64,000 nt of DNA from Candidatus Thiodiazotropha endolucinida (GCF_001715975.1 NZ_MARB01000010.1:62001-126000), one strand, 5' to 3'. Shown: positions 49,832-60,674, numbered from the stretch's first letter. Made by a program: numbers and translations. Notes: a model not told the origin generated them from the sequence alone.

Positions 49832-51169
49832 TTAAAGCCAATTCGATTCACTTTCCCATTCAATGACAACTGTTTGCTCACCGGGATGAACATGTGTCGT
49901 ATTACAGATACAACGCCCCGGTATTACCGTCAGTTCCCCATCCAGATAGATTAGCGGTATATATTCACGTTCCCAAGGCGGCACCCCCCACTCCTGGAAC
50001 AGCTTTTTTAGAGACCGGTGACCGGGCCGTCCAGATATCTTGCACCGCTCGCCACCCCGGCGAAAACGCACTTCAACTTCGCCTTGTCGCCAACGAACCG
50101 CTGAGATCCCATCTTCACCGGGTCGGGCAATCAACCGGCCCAGACCTTCCGGCAAGACCATCTCGTCACCAGCGGACCAGATCAGCGGCTGGTTGGGGAG
50201 GTCTATAACCCGGGCGCGACTGAGATAAAGCCGGTCGCGATAACGGCGCACCTCCCAATCCTCCCAAGTAATCAGCGGTACTGCATCGATACGGCCATGC
50301 ACAGCCTCGCACACGATGCGGGCAAGTTTTTTGGAACTTGGCAGAGGTGCGTCATTGGCGCTGATCCAGTGACGCAACAGATTCCTGAGTCGAATGGAAT
50401 TAAATTGTTTCAATGCCGTGATTGAAAGGGTATCGACATCCTTTGTGCGGGCCTTGGCCAGGTCTTCCTCCGCCTCCTCTCTCACCAGCATCAACAGTTC
50501 ACCGCTTAAGCGAGCCGCCCGTGACAGGGTAGTGGCGGCAGCCGGCCAGCGGGAACGGAGTAATGGCATGACCTGGTGGCGAATGAAGTTTCGATCGAAA
50601 CGCTGATCCCTGTTCGAGGGATCCTCCTGCCAGCTCAGATTGTGATGTTCGGCATACGCTTCCAACGACTCGCGGGAAAATGTCAGCAGCGGCCGTGCCA
50701 GCCAGCCGGGGCCGAAGTGGGTCAGGGGCGGCATCGATGCAAGCCCGGCGGGGCCGCTGCCACGCATCAGTTGTAACAGGAGTGTCTCCGCCTGATCGTC
50801 CTGGTGCTGGGCCGTCAGCAACAGGTCCCCCTCCCCCATCTGTTCCGCCATTGCCCGGTAGCGGGCCTCCCTGGCCACTGCCTCCAAACTTTCACCACTG
50901 TTTACGTTGAGTGTCAGCCGAACGGTATCCAGAGGAATATCATAGCCCTGGCACACTCTTTCACAGTGGGTTTGCCAGCTATCGGCCTGGTACTGCAAAC
51001 CATGGTGCACATGGATTGCATGAAGATCATAGGGGAGTTGGGATCTGAGTTCAGCGAGCAGATGGAGCAGAACGCAGGAATCGAGTCCGCCACTGAGGGC
51101 TATATGACAACTGGATGCACTGGGTAGTTGCCTGAGTGTCTCAAGCAGCCGTGTGGCCGTGAGGTTCAC
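49832..51169 (-). CDS. tilS: tRNA(Ile)-lysidine synthetase
   Basis: 445-aa TilS. Attaches lysine to C34 of the tRNA-Ile that reads AUA. The PP-loop ATP motif is ALSGGLDSCVLL (about residues 24-35), followed by HVHHGLQ and AQHQDDQAETLLL. The carboxyl tRNA-binding domain is present (GGERCKISGRPGHRSLKKLFQEWGVPPW). It follows accA closely on the same strand, the usual neighbour. Confidence 0.96.
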   Translation of the reverse strand: MNLTATRLLETLRQLPSASSCHIALSGGLDSCVLLHLLAELRSQLPYDLHAIHVHHGLQYQADSWQTHCERVCQGYDIPLDTVRLTLNVNSGESLEAVAREARYRAMAEQMGEGDLLLTAQHQDDQAETLLLQLMRGSGPAGLASMPPLTHFGPGWLARPLLTFSRESLEAYAEHHNLSWQEDPSNRDQRFDRNFIRHQVMPLLRSRWPAAATTLSRAARLSGELLMLVREEAEEDLAKARTKDVDTLSITALKQFNSIRLRNLLRHWISANDAPLPSSKKLARIVCEAVHGRIDAVPLITWEDWEVRRYRDRLYLSRARVIDLPNQPLIWSAGDEMVLPEGLGRLIARPGEDGISAVRWRQGEVEVRFRRGGERCKISGRPGHRSLKKLFQEWGVPPWEREYIPLIYLDGELTVIPGRCICNTTHVHPGEQTVVIEWESESNWL

Positions 51170-51184
51170 AAGGCATTCCTATAG

Positions 51185-52144
51185 TCAGTCTCCGGAAAAC
51201 TGGCCATACTGCATGAGCCGCTGATAACGGGTGTCGAGCAGTTTGTCGATGGCCATGCTGGTGATATTGTCCATCCCCTCCACCAGTGCATGCTTGAGGT
51301 TCTTAGCCATGGTTTCGATATCGCGATGGGCACCGCCCAAGGGTTCCGGCACGATCTCGTCGATCAGCCCCAATTCCTTGAGCCGGTCCGAGGTGATCGC
51401 CATGGCTTCGGCGGCCAAAGGCGCCTTTTCCGCACTCTTCCAGAGAATCGAGGCGCACCCCTCGGGGGAGATCACCGAGTAGGTGCTGTATTGCAGCATC
51501 AGGATGCGGTCGCCGACGCCGACCGCCAGTGCGCCACCGGATCCACCCTCCCCGATCACGGTACAGATGATCGGGGTACGCAGGCCCGACATCACCTTGA
51601 GGTTGCGGGCAATGGCCTCACTCTGTCCCCGCTCTTCGGCGCCGACACCGGGATAGGCGCCCGGGGTGTCGATGAAGGTCATGATCGGCAGCTTGAAACG
51701 CTCCGCCAGTTCCATCAGACGCAATGCCTTGCGATAACCCTCGGGACGGGGCATGCCAAAGTTACGAAACAGTTTGTCTTTGGTGTCTCTGCCCTTCTGA
51801 TGGCCGATCACCATCACCGGACGCCCTTCGAGGCGTGCCACGCCTCCGACGATGGCATGGTCGTCGGCAAAGGCCCGATCACCGTGCAGCTCATGGAACT
51901 CATCGAAGATGCGGTCGATATAGTCGAGCACATAGGGCCGCTGGGGATGACGTGAGAGCTGCAAGATATCCCACGGCTTGAGATTGGAGAAGATCGATTC
52001 GGTCAAGGTCTGACACTTGTTCTCCAGCCGGGCGATCTCATCCTGGATGTTGATCTCGTTGTCGGTACCGACCAGGCGGAGCTCTTCGATCTTCGCTTCG
52101 AGTTCGGCGATAGGTTGTTCAAATTCTAGAAAATTCAGATCCAT
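51185..52144 (-). CDS. accA: Acetyl-CoA carboxylase carboxyltransferase subunit alpha
   Basis: 319-aa subunit that with AccD moves the carboxyl group from biotin to acetyl-CoA, the first step of fatty acid synthesis. It starts [20 protein letters not shown]. The oxyanion-hole and CoA regions are [21 protein letters not shown] and [15 protein letters not shown]. Length is the family norm. Confidence 0.97.
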   Translation of the reverse strand: MDLNFLEFEQPIAELEAKIEELRLVGTDNEINIQDEIARLENKCQTLTESIFSNLKPWDILQLSRHPQRPYVLDYIDRIFDEFHELHGDRAFADDHAIVGGVARLEGRPVMVIGHQKGRDTKDKLFRNFGMPRPEGYRKALRLMELAERFKLPIMTFIDTPGAYPGVGAEERGQSEAIARNLKVMSGLRTPIICTVIGEGGSGGALAVGVGDRILMLQYSTYSVISPEGCASILWKSAEKAPLAAEAMAITSDRLKELGLIDEIVPEPLGGAHRDIETMAKNLKHALVEGMDNITSMAIDKLLDTRYQRLMQYGQFSGD

Positions 52145-52246
52145 GCGCGAAATATACCGGAATCACATTAGTTAGGACAGCCTCAGATTGAGGAAACAGC
52201 GGACATCGCCGGTCACAACCAAATACCACTGCATAACAGTCTCAAA

Positions 52247-55200
52247 TCAATGGACAGCCTGTCGGCAGCTTGCAGTACTGCCCACTTGCTGAGAGTGGCG
52301 GTAAGCGACCCGTACCGAACCGGGCCCGAAGAACTGTTCAAGGCGACGCAATAGCTCATCGGAGGGAGTGACCTGCCACTCCTTGCCAAGCTGAATATCG
52401 CCACAGGCATCATTTGTCTGGTAGTGCAACCGTATCCCCGTGGTACCCCCACGGAAGGGGGAGAGTATCTGTTGCAACTGCTCGCTGAATCCGGCCACTT
52501 GGAGGCCATTTTGTGAGACTCTGACATTCAACAGGCCCGCGTAGTGTGACCGTGCCTGCTCAAAGGTCAGCAGATTGTCGGCACGTATACTGAGTCCGCC
52601 GCGGAATTCGTCATAGTTCAGGCTGCCCGAAACCACCAGTATATTATCCGCAGCGATCAGATCCCGGTGTTGTTCATAGACTTCACTGAAGAGGGTACAT
52701 TCGATACGTCCGCTACGATCGTCCAATACCAGGGTGCCCATGCGACCCCGTTGGGTCTGCCGGTGGCTGGCGCTAACCACCAGACCGGTCACCACCACCG
52801 GTACACCCCGACGCCGATGACCCGTTTCCGGCGTTCCATCGAGGCTGAGATCGCCTATACGGCTGCTGCTGATATGGCTCAGCTCCTCGGCATAGCGGTC
52901 GATGGGATGGCCGGTAAGGTAGAGACCGAGGGTCTCTTTTTCACCCTGCAGGCGCTGTTCCTCCTCCCATTCGTCCACATCCTTGGGTATCACCTGGGCA
53001 TGGCTGGCCGCCTCCGGTTGCGGATCTCCCATACCGAAGAGGTCGTTCTGACCCACTGCCTGCATGGCGCTGTGCTGTTCGGCCAGCTTCAACGCCAGCG
53101 GCAGCTGCATCATCAGGGTGGCGCGATTGGCGCCGAGCCCGTCGAGGGCGCCGGCCCGGATCAGCGACTCGATTACCCGCCGGTTGACCTTGCGCAGATC
53201 GATGCGGCGACAGAATTCGAAGATATCCTGGTAGGGACCGTTGCTGTTGCGTTCATCGATCACCGCCTCGATGGCTGCCTCACCCACCCCCTTGATCGCA
53301 CCGAGACCATAGACCACAGTCTTTTTATCGGTAGCGGTAAACTTATACTCCGACAGGTTGACCTGGGGCGCATCGACCCTGAGCCGCATACGGCGACACT
53401 CTTCGATCAACGGCACCACCTTGTCGGTATTGTCCATGTCGGCGGAACAGACCGCAGCCATGAAAGCGGCTGGATAGTGCGCCTTCAGCCACATGGTCTG
53501 GTAGGAGACCAAAGCATAGGCGGCGGAGTGGGATTTATTGAAGCCGTACCCGGCAAACTTCTCCATCAGGTCGAAGATATAGGTGGCGGTCTCCTCCTCA
53601 ACCCCCCGCTCCACGGCGCCCTTGCGAAAGATCTCACCCTGTTTCGCCATCTCCTCCGGCTTCTTCTTGCCCATGGCCCGGCGCAGCAGATCGGCTCCTC
53701 CAAGGGAATAGCCCGCCAACACCTGGGCAATCTGCATGACCTGCTCCTGGTAGAGAATGACGCCGTAGGTCGGTTTCAGGATCGGTTCCAGATCCGGGTG
53801 CGGGTAGGAGACCTTGGCACGACCGTGTTTACGGTTGATGAAGTCATCCACCATGCCTGACTGCAGGGGACCGGGTCGAAACAGCGCCACCAGAGCGGTG
53901 ATATCCTCGAAGCAATCGGGTTGGAGTTTTTTGATCAGCTCCTTCATACCGCGGGATTCCAACTGGAATACGGCTGTGGTCTCGGCACTCTTGAGTAATT
54001 TGAAGGAAGCCTCGTCATCCATGGCAATGGCATTGATATCGATCGGCTCCTCACCCTGCCTGGCGCGTTCCCCATTCACCGTCTTCAATGCCCAGTCGAC
54101 AATGGTCAGAGTGCGCAGACCGAGAAAGTCGAATTTCACCAGGCCGACCTTCTCCACATCATCCTTATCGAACTGGGTAACCAATCCCTCCCCGTTGGCC
54201 TCACAGTAGAGGGGTGTGAAGTCGGTCAACAACCCGGGCGAGATGACCACGCCGCCGGCATGCTTGCCCGCATTTCTGGCACAACCCTCCAGCTTCTTCG
54301 CCATGTCGATGAGTTCACTGACCTCATCATCGGTGGCGTAGGCCTGTTTCAGATCGTCGCTCTCCACCAGCGCCTTGTCGAGGGTCATGCCGATCTCGAA
54401 GGGGATCATCTTCGCCACACGGTCGGTGAAGCCGTAGGGATGGCCCAGCACCCGACCCACGTCACGCACCACCGCCTTGGCCGCCATCGAACCATAGGTA
54501 ATGATTTGGGACACCGAATCGCGTCCATAACGTTGAGCCACGTAATCGATCACCTGATCGCGTTTATCCATGCAGAAATCGACATCGAAATCGGGCATGG
54601 AGACACGTTCCGGATTAAGAAAACGCTCGAACAGCAGTTCATGCTCGATGGGATCGAGATCGGTGATCTTCAGGGCATAGGCGACCAGTGAACCCGCACC
54701 CGAGCCACGACCGGGACCCACCGGAATGTCATTGTCTTTGGCCCACCGGATAAAGTCGGCAACGATAAGAAAGTAGCCGGGAAAGCCCATCGTGTTGATG
54801 ACATCCAGCTCCACCTGCAGACGATCGTCGTAGATCTTTCTCTGTTGCGGAAAGTCGGCGCACTGGGTATCGAAGGTGGAGTGCAGCCGCCACTCCAGCC
54901 CCTTGCGGGATTCAGCTGCCAGAAACTCCTCGATGGTCATCCCCTCGGGAATGGGAAAATCGGGGAGATAGTTTTCACCCAGTGTCAGTTCGATGGTGCA
55001 GCGTTTGGCGATTTCCACCGTATTCCGCAGGGCCTCCGGGATATCGGAAAACAGTTCCGCCATCTCTTCCGGGGTGCGTAGATATTGCTGCTGGCTGTAA
55101 TTTCTCGGCCGTCTCGGATCGTCGAGGGTGCGGCCTTCATGAATACAGACCCGCACCTCGTGGGCATCGAAATCCTCCGCTTGCAGGAAATGCACATCAT

Positions 55201-55795
55201 TGGTGGCCACGACGGGAACACCGTAATCGGCTGCCAGGACGACACTGTCATGCAGGCAGCTCTCCTCATCGGTACGGCCTGTACGATGCAGCTCCAGATA
55301 ATAGCGGTCACCAAACAGCTCCAACCATTGACTGAGCAGCCGCTCCGCCTCTGCCTGGTTACCGGCCAGCAGGGCACGGCCCACATCCCCTTGACGACCC
55401 GCGGAGAGTGCTATCAGCCCATCCGTGTTGCCATTCAACCATTCCCGCTCCATCAATGGACGCCCAAGGTGCTGACCCTCGCGGTAGCTGCGTGATACCA
55501 GACGCGTCAGATTCTTGTAGCCCGCCTGGTTCTGCACCAACAACACCAGACGAAAGGGCGTGTTGATGTCCTCAGGATTGCGAATCCAGGCGTCGACACC
55601 GGCAATCGGTTTGACCCCGGCGGCCAGGGCGGCCTGATAAAATCGAACAAGAGCGAAGAGGTTTGACTGATCGGTCAGGGCTACTGCCGGCATACCTGTC
55701 TCGGCCACCTGTCTGACCAGGGGTTTGACACGCACCAAGCCGTCTACCAGCGAATACTCGGAGTGAACGCGAAGATGAACAAAGGGGACTTCCAT
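52247..55795 (-). CDS. dnaE: DNA polymerase III subunit alpha
   Basis: 1182-aa replicative polymerase. Domains in order: PHP domain (1-280; FVHLRVHSEYSLVDGL), palm with catalytic aspartates in MPDFDVDFCMDKRDQVIDYV (about 400), fingers, helix-hairpin-helix (about 830-900), OB fold (about 1000) and a carboxyl tau-binding region. The PHP metal site is only partly kept (ALTDQSNLFAL), as usual in DnaE1 of gammaproteobacteria, where a separate DnaQ proofreads. It lies between rnhB and accA as in E. coli. Confidence 0.97.
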   Translation of the reverse strand: MEVPFVHLRVHSEYSLVDGLVRVKPLVRQVAETGMPAVALTDQSNLFALVRFYQAALAAGVKPIAGVDAWIRNPEDINTPFRLVLLVQNQAGYKNLTRLVSRSYREGQHLGRPLMEREWLNGNTDGLIALSAGRQGDVGRALLAGNQAEAERLLSQWLELFGDRYYLELHRTGRTDEESCLHDSVVLAADYGVPVVATNDVHFLQAEDFDAHEVRVCIHEGRTLDDPRRPRNYSQQQYLRTPEEMAELFSDIPEALRNTVEIAKRCTIELTLGENYLPDFPIPEGMTIEEFLAAESRKGLEWRLHSTFDTQCADFPQQRKIYDDRLQVELDVINTMGFPGYFLIVADFIRWAKDNDIPVGPGRGSGAGSLVAYALKITDLDPIEHELLFERFLNPERVSMPDFDVDFCMDKRDQVIDYVAQRYGRDSVSQIITYGSMAAKAVVRDVGRVLGHPYGFTDRVAKMIPFEIGMTLDKALVESDDLKQAYATDDEVSELIDMAKKLEGCARNAGKHAGGVVISPGLLTDFTPLYCEANGEGLVTQFDKDDVEKVGLVKFDFLGLRTLTIVDWALKTVNGERARQGEEPIDINAIAMDDEASFKLLKSAETTAVFQLESRGMKELIKKLQPDCFEDITALVALFRPGPLQSGMVDDFINRKHGRAKVSYPHPDLEPILKPTYGVILYQEQVMQIAQVLAGYSLGGADLLRRAMGKKKPEEMAKQGEIFRKGAVERGVEEETATYIFDLMEKFAGYGFNKSHSAAYALVSYQTMWLKAHYPAAFMAAVCSADMDNTDKVVPLIEECRRMRLRVDAPQVNLSEYKFTATDKKTVVYGLGAIKGVGEAAIEAVIDERNSNGPYQDIFEFCRRIDLRKVNRRVIESLIRAGALDGLGANRATLMMQLPLALKLAEQHSAMQAVGQNDLFGMGDPQPEAASHAQVIPKDVDEWEEEQRLQGEKETLGLYLTGHPIDRYAEELSHISSSRIGDLSLDGTPETGHRRRGVPVVVTGLVVSASHRQTQRGRMGTLVLDDRSGRIECTLFSEVYEQHRDLIAADNILVVSGSLNYDEFRGGLSIRADNLLTFEQARSHYAGLLNVRVSQNGLQVAGFSEQLQQILSPFRGGTTGIRLHYQTNDACGDIQLGKEWQVTPSDELLRRLEQFFGPGSVRVAYRHSQQVGSTASCRQAVH

Positions 55796-55822
55796 AGTTG
55801 CCTATTCTACCCCGAAACGGTC

Positions 55823-56398
55823 TCAGGTCATGAGCCTCTTGACCGGCCCGAACGAACGCCGGTGAATGGGGGTGATGCCCAGGGCTTGCAGCCCTTCCAG
55901 GTGCTGCTTGGTTGGATAGCCTTTGTGGCGGGCGAGACCATAACCGGGATAGCGGCGGTCCAACTCCACCATCTCCTGATCCCGCGCCACCTTGGCAATA
56001 ATCGATGCCGCGCTGATCGACTCGACAAGGGCGTCCCCGCCGATGACCGTATCCACCCTGCATGCCAGTCGCGGAGCATGCTTACCATCCACCATTGCCA
56101 GACCGGGCATCCTTGGAAGCCCCTCGACAGCCCGTTTCATGGCCAACAGGCTTGCCTGCAGGATATTGATCCGATCGATCTCCTCCACTTCAGCCCGTCC
56201 CAAACACCAGCTGTGGGCCTGTTCCTTGATCAATTGGGAGAGTTGTTCCCGGCGTTTTTCACTCAGTTTCTTGGAATCGGCCAGTCCCTCGATGGGTCGC
56301 TCCGGATGAAGAATCACTGCAGCTGCGACAACCGGTCCCGCCAGGGGCCCTCTCCCTACCTCATCAACACCCGCAACCAGGGCAAACGCTTTTGACAT
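55823..56398 (-). CDS. rnhB: Ribonuclease HII
   Basis: Removes ribonucleotides from DNA-RNA hybrids. The acidic active site is [16 protein letters not shown], with Asp and Glu, plus VDGKHAP and the [14 protein letters not shown] region; about 191 aa. The ATG at 56398 is chosen. A GTG four codons upstream (56410) is also possible; a GGAG sits too close to the ATG to decide. Only 27 bases separate it from dnaE. Confidence 0.95.
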   Translation of the reverse strand: MSKAFALVAGVDEVGRGPLAGPVVAAAVILHPERPIEGLADSKKLSEKRREQLSQLIKEQAHSWCLGRAEVEEIDRINILQASLLAMKRAVEGLPRMPGLAMVDGKHAPRLACRVDTVIGGDALVESISAASIIAKVARDQEMVELDRRYPGYGLARHKGYPTKQHLEGLQALGITPIHRRSFGPVKRLMT

Positions 56399-56476
56399 GC
56401 TCCAACTCACTGAATATAGAGTTACAAACTTAGGCCCAATTTCATTGTGTAGACAGAAATCGATCGGACGTTTACT

Positions 56477-58060
56477 TCATTCGGATATTGACGCCATTAT
56501 CTCCACTCTAAGCTGTTTTCTATCGACCTTGCCATTGGGATTCGTCGGCAGCATGGTACGCAATATAACTTCGGCCGGCATCATGTAGTTCGCCAATCGC
56601 TGCTTACAGTTATCGAGTAGTTGTTTTTCCGTCACTTCCGAACCGTTTTTGAGGATTGCTACCAGAACGATCGATTGACCCATAGTGGTGTGGGGAATAC
56701 CCAATGCAACCGCTTCAGATACCAGGCCGGTGCGGTAGAATACCTCTTCGATCTCATTCGGGCTTACCCGATAGCCCATCGTTTTGATCAATTCATCATC
56801 TCTTCGTAAGAAATAGAGATAGCCTTCGCCGTCCATCTTGACGATGTCCCCCGACCAGACGGCCAGCTCATCGCCGGGCAAGCCATCAAACCGATTGGGG
56901 ATAGGCCGAAAACGCTGCCGGGTAGCCTCGACATCGTTCCAGTAGCCCATTGCCACCAACGATCCCCGATGCACCAGTTCGCCGGGTTCATCCACAGCAC
57001 AGGGGCTACCGTCACTTCTCAACACCATTACATCGACATTCGGAATGGCTTTGCCGATGGAGGTGGGTCTTTTATCTATTTGATCCGGTGCCAGGTAGGT
57101 CGATCGAAACGCCTCTGTGAGGCCATACATGAGAAAGATCTCAGTATTGGGCAGTACCTGACGTAACAGCTCTGTGGTCTCAACCGGCACCACGCCACCG
57201 GAGCTGGTGATATAACGCAGGCTCGATGCGGCCTCAGTCGGCCAGGGCAGCTCGACCAACAGATTCCATAAAGGGGGTACCGCCGCCAACCCGGTAATCT
57301 TCTCCTGGGCAAGGGTGTTGAGTACCTCCATAGGCAACAGGTAGTTGATCAATATGACAGTGGCACCGACCAGAAATGCGGTTGTCAACTGGCTCATACC
57401 ATAGTCGAAGCTGAGAGGTAATACGGCCAGGATCCTGTCTGATGAGGTATTTTTCAGGTATTGGGCGACACTTTTTGCACCGGTCACCATATTACGATGG
57501 GAGAGGATCACACCCTTCGGATCACCGGTACTGCCTGACGTATAGATGAGAGAAACCATATCCGAATCGATCACGCGATGGCCGTGAGGAGTGACTGGAT
57601 TGGCGATCAGCTCATCCCAGGCAAGCAAACGCTGGGCGTGCAATCCTTCCTCTTCGCTGTCCACTCCATCGATCAGGACCACGGTCTGCAGATCGACGCA
57701 ATAACCGAGCGCCGTATTCAACGCCCTGCATTTGCCCTGTACAGTAATCAGAACCTTGGCATCGCAATCTAACAGAATATGCGACACTTGGTGGGACTTA
57801 AGGGCTGGATTGATCGGTACGAACACAGCACCGGCTGCAGCTGCCGCGAAGATAGCGATGACATTCTCCAGACACTTCGGCAGATAGATCGCAATGCGAT
57901 CCTGTTTCTCGATACCGATGTCGACGAATGCCCGTGATAAGCGTCCGACCTGTTGCGCCAGTTCGGCATAGGTCAGCGAGGTCGATTTATACTTTAAGGC
58001 CGTCTTTGACGGAGTGCGGGTGGCTGATTCGAAGATCAGATCATGGAGTAGTACAGCCAT
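56477..58060 (-). CDS. AMP-forming acyl-CoA ligase, exosortase A-associated type
   Basis: 527-aa adenylate-forming enzyme. Core motifs: YTSGSTGDPKGVILSH (P-loop), YGLTEAFRST, SGDIVKMDGEGYLYFLRRDDELIK and the lysine motif NPNGKVDRKQ. The beginning (MAVLLHDLIFESATRTPSKTA) and overall wording match the acyl-CoA ligase 1 family of exosortase A/PEP-CTERM exopolysaccharide loci. No other such gene is in this window. It interrupts the conserved lpxB-rnhB pair and seems to have its own promoter (58100-58127). Substrate unknown. Confidence 0.85.
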   Translation of the reverse strand: MAVLLHDLIFESATRTPSKTALKYKSTSLTYAELAQQVGRLSRAFVDIGIEKQDRIAIYLPKCLENVIAIFAAAAAGAVFVPINPALKSHQVSHILLDCDAKVLITVQGKCRALNTALGYCVDLQTVVLIDGVDSEEEGLHAQRLLAWDELIANPVTPHGHRVIDSDMVSLIYTSGSTGDPKGVILSHRNMVTGAKSVAQYLKNTSSDRILAVLPLSFDYGMSQLTTAFLVGATVILINYLLPMEVLNTLAQEKITGLAAVPPLWNLLVELPWPTEAASSLRYITSSGGVVPVETTELLRQVLPNTEIFLMYGLTEAFRSTYLAPDQIDKRPTSIGKAIPNVDVMVLRSDGSPCAVDEPGELVHRGSLVAMGYWNDVEATRQRFRPIPNRFDGLPGDELAVWSGDIVKMDGEGYLYFLRRDDELIKTMGYRVSPNEIEEVFYRTGLVSEAVALGIPHTTMGQSIVLVAILKNGSEVTEKQLLDNCKQRLANYMMPAEVILRTMLPTNPNGKVDRKQLRVEIMASISE

Positions 58061-58099
58061 CGCTAACTATCGGTATCCCTGCGCTGGAAATTGATGCGT

Positions 58100-58127
58100 T
58101 CTATATATAATTTTCCGGATGTGACAA
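58100..58127 (-). promoter_or_regulatory. Candidate promoter of the acyl-CoA ligase gene
   Basis: TTGTCA (58122-58127) and TATAGA (58100-58105) are 16 bases apart on the minus strand, in an AT-rich stretch (TATATATAG). It lies 40 bases upstream of the ligase start. Confidence 0.45.
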
Positions 58128-58189
58128 TAAGAGCAAAAAAACCTCCCTCTGTCTAATCAATTGATGAGTGATGCCCGGACTGATAGATC

Positions 58190-59374
58190 CTAACTATCTT
58201 CCAGCATCTCCAGAACTGCATTGGCGGCGGTATGGGCGGCGTTTTGGCGTAATTTCTTGTGGGCCTCCGTATAGGCCTTTGTTATCTGCCCACACTTTAT
58301 CGGGTTTTCGAGAAAATCCAGCAAGGCCCTGCCCATGGCATCAGGTTTACACGCCTCCTGGATAAATTCAGGCGCGTAGGGTTTGTCCGCAAGCAGATTT
58401 GCCAAGGCCACGTGAGGCGTTTTTAATAGATTAAAGCGACGAATCAACCCGGCCGTGAGGGGTGAAAGCCGGTAGGCCACCACCATGGGACGCTTCAACA
58501 ACATGGTCTCGAGGGTAGCCGTACCCGATGCGGTCAACACCACATCCGCAGAACGGATCGCCTCTCTTGGCCTGCCGTTCAACAGCATCATCGGCAGTTC
58601 CGGTGCGGTCGATTCTATCTGTTCCTGAAAAAGCTGTTTGACCTTCTGATCCACCATCGGCGCGATAAACTGCAGATCCGGCTTATGTTGTTGCAGCCAC
58701 AACGCTGTCTGCAGAAATAACCGGGCCAGCCTGCTTACCTCGCTCATGCGGCTTCCGGGTAATAGCGCTACGACAGGCTTTTCCCTATCAAGGCCCAATT
58801 CATCCCGAATCACTCCGGGGTCGGCGGGTTGCAACGGGATCTGGTCCGCCAGGGGGTGTCCCACATAGACTGCCGGCACATGGTGTCGCAACAGGAAATC
58901 GACCTCGAAATCAAAGATGCAGAGCATCAGGTCAACCGCCTTTTGCAGCTTCTTCACTCTTCCCTGCCGCCACGCCCAAACCGTTGGGCTGACAAAATGC
59001 GCTGTCGGGATGCCGGCCGCTTTGAGTTGCGCCTCCAGTGCCAGGTTGAAATCGGGAGCATCGACACCCAATACCAGATCGGGTGGATCGTCAAGAAAAT
59101 GGGCCACCAGTTTTCTACGGCTGCGCAGCAATCCTGGCAGATGACCGATCACCTCGGCAAACCCCATTACCGGATCCATCTTGGCAAGGGAGCGGCATCC
59201 CGCAGCCTCCATCAACGGTCCTGTCATGCCCTCAAACTCGATATCTGCCCGTTGGGCACGCAGGGCATCGATCAATGCCGCTGCCAGCTGATCGCCTGAC
59301 ACTTCATTGGCCAGGATACCAATCTTCAGCGGGCGCTGTTGTTGCGTGTTCTGCATAGACGGGGATAGAGACAT
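58190..59374 (-). CDS. lpxB: Lipid-A-disaccharide synthase
   Basis: 394-aa GT19 glycosyltransferase. Joins UDP-2,3-diacylglucosamine and 2,3-diacylglucosamine 1-phosphate in lipid A synthesis at the inner membrane. Motifs: NEVSGDQLAAALI, GVDAPDFN, WAWRQGRVKKL, LLPGSRMSEV and TASGTATLE. The first ATG is used; a second one six codons later is also plausible. Follows lpxA after 42 bases. Confidence 0.95.
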   Translation of the reverse strand: MSLSPSMQNTQQQRPLKIGILANEVSGDQLAAALIDALRAQRADIEFEGMTGPLMEAAGCRSLAKMDPVMGFAEVIGHLPGLLRSRRKLVAHFLDDPPDLVLGVDAPDFNLALEAQLKAAGIPTAHFVSPTVWAWRQGRVKKLQKAVDLMLCIFDFEVDFLLRHHVPAVYVGHPLADQIPLQPADPGVIRDELGLDREKPVVALLPGSRMSEVSRLARLFLQTALWLQQHKPDLQFIAPMVDQKVKQLFQEQIESTAPELPMMLLNGRPREAIRSADVVLTASGTATLETMLLKRPMVVAYRLSPLTAGLIRRFNLLKTPHVALANLLADKPYAPEFIQEACKPDAMGRALLDFLENPIKCGQITKAYTEAHKKLRQNAAHTAANAVLEMLEDS

Positions 59375-59416
59375 TCGCTTTCTACTGGTGTATCCCCTGT
59401 GCCAGGGTAGGAGGGC

Positions 59417-60211
59417 CTAACGTAAAATACCCCGGCCCTTATGTCCGAGAAAATCGGAAAGAATCTCAAGCTCCGGGGTTTCATTCAGCATCCCGTCGAT
59501 TCCCTCCCGCGCCTCGTCCAAACGTTTTTTGGAAAGGTAGAGCAGTTTGTAGGCACGCTTGATCTGCTGAATAGTTTCATCACTGAATCCACGGCGGCTC
59601 AACCCCTCCCGGTTGATACCATGTGGTTTCGCCGGTTGCCCCGATGCCATCACATAGGGCGGCAGATCCATACTGATAGCCGACCCCATCCCGGAGAAGC
59701 TGTGCGCGCCCACCCGGCAGAATTGGTGCACTTTCGTGAATCCACCCAGGATAGCGTGCCTTCCGATCTTCACATGGCCGCCCAGGGACGCGGCATTGGC
59801 CATAATGATATGGTCTTCCAGCAGGCAATCGTGGGCGACATGAATATAGGCCATCAGCAGATTGTCATTGCCGATTCGTGTCACACCCTGGTCCTGCACG
59901 GTTCCGCGATGCAGCGTGGCGAATTCACGGATAACGTTGCGATCGCCGATCTGCAGGATGGTCGGCTCGCCGGCATATTTCACGTCCTGGGGATTCTCCC
60001 CAACCGAGGCGAACTGGTAGATCCGGTTGTCCCGGCCAATTTGGGTCGGCCCTTTAATCACCACATGGGGGCCGACTTCGGTACCTGCTGCAATCTTGAC
60101 CCCGGCACCAATGATGGAGAAGGGACCAATACTGACACCTTCATCGAGCTCGGCATCCGGATCGATAACTGCGCGTGGGTCGATCAGCTGCCTATCTCCC
60201 GTGCCGTACAC
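59417..60211 (-). CDS. lpxA: UDP-N-acetylglucosamine acyltransferase
   Basis: 264-aa left-handed beta-helix enzyme that adds the first acyl chain in lipid A synthesis. Hexapeptide repeats run through residues 8-190 (for example [22 protein letters not shown]). The catalytic His lies in [15 protein letters not shown], followed by GGHVKIG and [19 protein letters not shown]. The ATG at 60211 overlaps the end of fabZ by 28 bases. Confidence 0.95.
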   Translation of the reverse strand: MYGTGDRQLIDPRAVIDPDAELDEGVSIGPFSIIGAGVKIAAGTEVGPHVVIKGPTQIGRDNRIYQFASVGENPQDVKYAGEPTILQIGDRNVIREFATLHRGTVQDQGVTRIGNDNLLMAYIHVAHDCLLEDHIIMANAASLGGHVKIGRHAILGGFTKVHQFCRVGAHSFSGMGSAISMDLPPYVMASGQPAKPHGINREGLSRRGFSDETIQQIKRAYKLLYLSKKRLDEAREGIDGMLNETPELEILSDFLGHKGRGILR

Positions 60212-60633
60212 ATGATATCTGCCGTCGCTACGGTTTTATCCTCGACTTTCGCGGAGCAGGTGAAAAAGCCGATACCTCGCTTCATCTTGGTCTGAACGAC
60301 TTCGATGATCAGTTGATCACCAGGCTCCACCTGATGCTTGAAACGAGCCTTATCGATACCGACGAAAAGATAGATGGTCGTCTCATTGACTGTTTCCGGA
60401 TTGGACTCCATCGCCAATAGACCGGTCGCCTGCGCCATCGCTTCGACAATCAGGACACCCGGCATCACCGGTTGGATGGGAAAGTGACCGTTGAAAAAGG
60501 GTTCATTGTAAGTAACATTTTTCAACGCCAGGAGGCGTGCATCCTTTTCGTATTCAAGAACCCGATCGATTAGCAGGAAAGGATAGCGGTGCGGCAGCAG
60601 GCTCAGCACCTTGTTGATATCCATTGCGATCAA
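60184..60633 (-). CDS. fabZ: 3-hydroxyacyl-ACP dehydratase FabZ
   Basis: 149-aa hot-dog fold dehydratase of fatty acid elongation. The catalytic His is in [20 protein letters not shown] (with Glu following). The start is TTG at 60633: GGAGG lies five bases before it. The ATG three codons later has the same GGAGG 14 bases away, too far. Sits between lpxD and lpxA, linking acyl supply to lipid A synthesis. Confidence 0.95.
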   Translation of the reverse strand: MIAMDINKVLSLLPHRYPFLLIDRVLEYEKDARLLALKNVTYNEPFFNGHFPIQPVMPGVLIVEAMAQATGLLAMESNPETVNETTIYLFVGIDKARFKHQVEPGDQLIIEVVQTKMKRGIGFFTCSAKVEDKTVATADIMCTAREIGS

Positions 60634-60674
60634 ACTGTCCTCCAGTTACTCATGCCATTCATTTCAACGGCTCA

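Noticed and set aside
52667-53860. Plus-strand open frame of 397 codons
   Set aside because: Antisense to dnaE; no known motif, and the polymerase frame is continuous.
59441-60295. Plus-strand open frame of 284 codons
   Set aside because: Antisense to lpxA and the end of fabZ; no motif.
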